DNA from: a virus
Virus record (IMG/VR): IMGVR_UViG_3300009151_000238
Coordinates: 1-31,830 of that record
DNA: 31,830 bases
Direction: 5' to 3' (one strand)
Of the stretch, positions 31,440-31,830 are shown piece after piece. Numbering within the stretch: the stretch's first letter is position 1; each line of letters opens with the position of its first letter. Both the position numbers and the translations under genes were made by a program. The notes under the pieces were generated by a model, which was not told the origin of the DNA, did no database searches, and worked only from the letters and a program-made list of their open reading frames with translations.

Positions 31440-31772
31440 GTGTCACTCCTCTCTTGTCTCGACTGTGGCGTCGTCACTCAAAGATCACGATGTAACTCAT
31501 GCGCAGACATCGCACGCGCAAGATACGCGCCACGAGCAAGAGTCAGAGCAAGCAGCTCAGCACGCGGATACGACTCGAAGTGGCGCATCATCAGACTGCA
31601 AGTGCTCGAGCGCGATCGCTGGACATGTTACAAGTGCCAGAAACATCTCATCGGCACAGACGCGACAGTCGATCATCTGACGCCGATCAGTCAAGATCCC
31701 AGCAGACGACTCGACAAGACGAATCTCGCCGCATGCTGTCGATCATGCAACTCTCGAAAGCGCGACAAGTGA
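31440..31772 (+). CDS. HNH endonuclease
   Basis: A 110-aa protein started at GTG 31440. HNH pattern: CYKC (about 63-66), the catalytic pair DHL in TVDHLTPISQ, Asn in KTNLAACC, and a second Cys pair CCRSCNSRKR; a further Cys pair sits at CLDCG near the start. Genes of this type lie beside terS in HK97-like cos phages and assist terminase cutting; across the ends of this window it would adjoin terS. Confidence 0.88.
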   Translation: MSLLSCLDCGVVTQRSRCNSCADIARARYAPRARVRASSSARGYDSKWRIIRLQVLERDRWTCYKCQKHLIGTDATVDHLTPISQDPSRRLDKTNLAACCRSCNSRKRDK

Positions 31773-31789
31773 TCACCGTCAGACACGCG

Positions 31790-31812
31790 AAAGACGGCGG
31801 CGGCCGTTTTTT
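31790..31812 (+). terminator. Intrinsic terminator at right end
   Basis: ACGGC (31794-31798) pairs with GCCGT (31803-31807) around GGCG, extended by A-U and G-U pairs, followed by six T residues (31807-31812). It is a good rho-independent terminator for the early operon just before the presumed cos end. Confidence 0.8.
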
Positions 31813-31830
31813 CTAGGTCGGGCGCACGAC

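Overview
This window looks like the essentially complete genome of a temperate, long-tailed siphovirus (HK97-type capsid) that infects an actinobacterium. The host is inferred from the phage-encoded WhiB-type iron-sulfur regulator, the P27-type terminase small subunit, and the single-strand-binding and Cas4-like proteins of actinophage type. By eye the GC content is moderate (low fifties, not counted), so a low-GC or freshwater/marine actinobacterium seems as likely as a high-GC soil genus. The window opens 71 bases before the small terminase gene and closes 58 bases after an HNH endonuclease gene, the usual place for a cos site.

Layout. (1) 72-11432, packaging, head, neck and tail tube, rightward: TerS, TerL, a small membrane protein, portal, prohead protease, major capsid protein, a small helical protein, a 570-aa fibre with a chitin-binding-like module, a Ser-rich protein, the connector and neck proteins, the tail tube and an HK97 gp10-like protein. 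(2) 11448-16257, tail assembly: chaperone with a -1 slippery heptamer, tape measure, Dit-like protein and a lectin-like tip protein. (3) 16267-18818, a zinc-ribbon microprotein, lysis cassette (membrane protein, Cys/His endolysin, holin), then an HTH/metallophosphoesterase pair. A perfect 20-bp hairpin at 18839-18883 closes the rightward late region. (4) 18893-20683, leftward: three overlapping small genes with their own promoter-like region, then a tyrosine integrase with its own terminator. (5) 20684-20992, a non-coding control region rich in palindromes. (6) 20993-31772, rightward early/replication/modification genes joined by ATGA overlaps: Holliday-junction-resolvase-like nuclease, WhiB, mini C5-methyltransferase, Cas4-like nuclease, SSB-like protein, C2H2 zinc-finger microprotein, full C5-cytosine methyltransferase, CmoA-like SAM enzyme, dNMP kinase, prim-pol/helicase, zinc-ribbon and HTH proteins, and the HNH protein.

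The most interesting candidate is the gene pair at 25409-27150. A complete DNA cytosine-C5 methyltransferase, whose motif X carries Arg where an Asn (of Gly-Asn) is expected, overlaps by 4 bases a SAM enzyme that resembles CmoA, the carboxy-SAM synthase. Position and residue change together suggest a natural DNA-cytosine carboxymethylation system. This is a hypothesis, and one eye-made alignment argues against part of it. Other notable items are a helically phased CGACCAA repeat array with an AT-rich palindrome just after the primase-helicase (possible origin), a CCCAAAA frameshift site, and recurrent hairpin plus CA-rich leaders before several genes. No recognisable immunity repressor and no DNA polymerase gene were seen.
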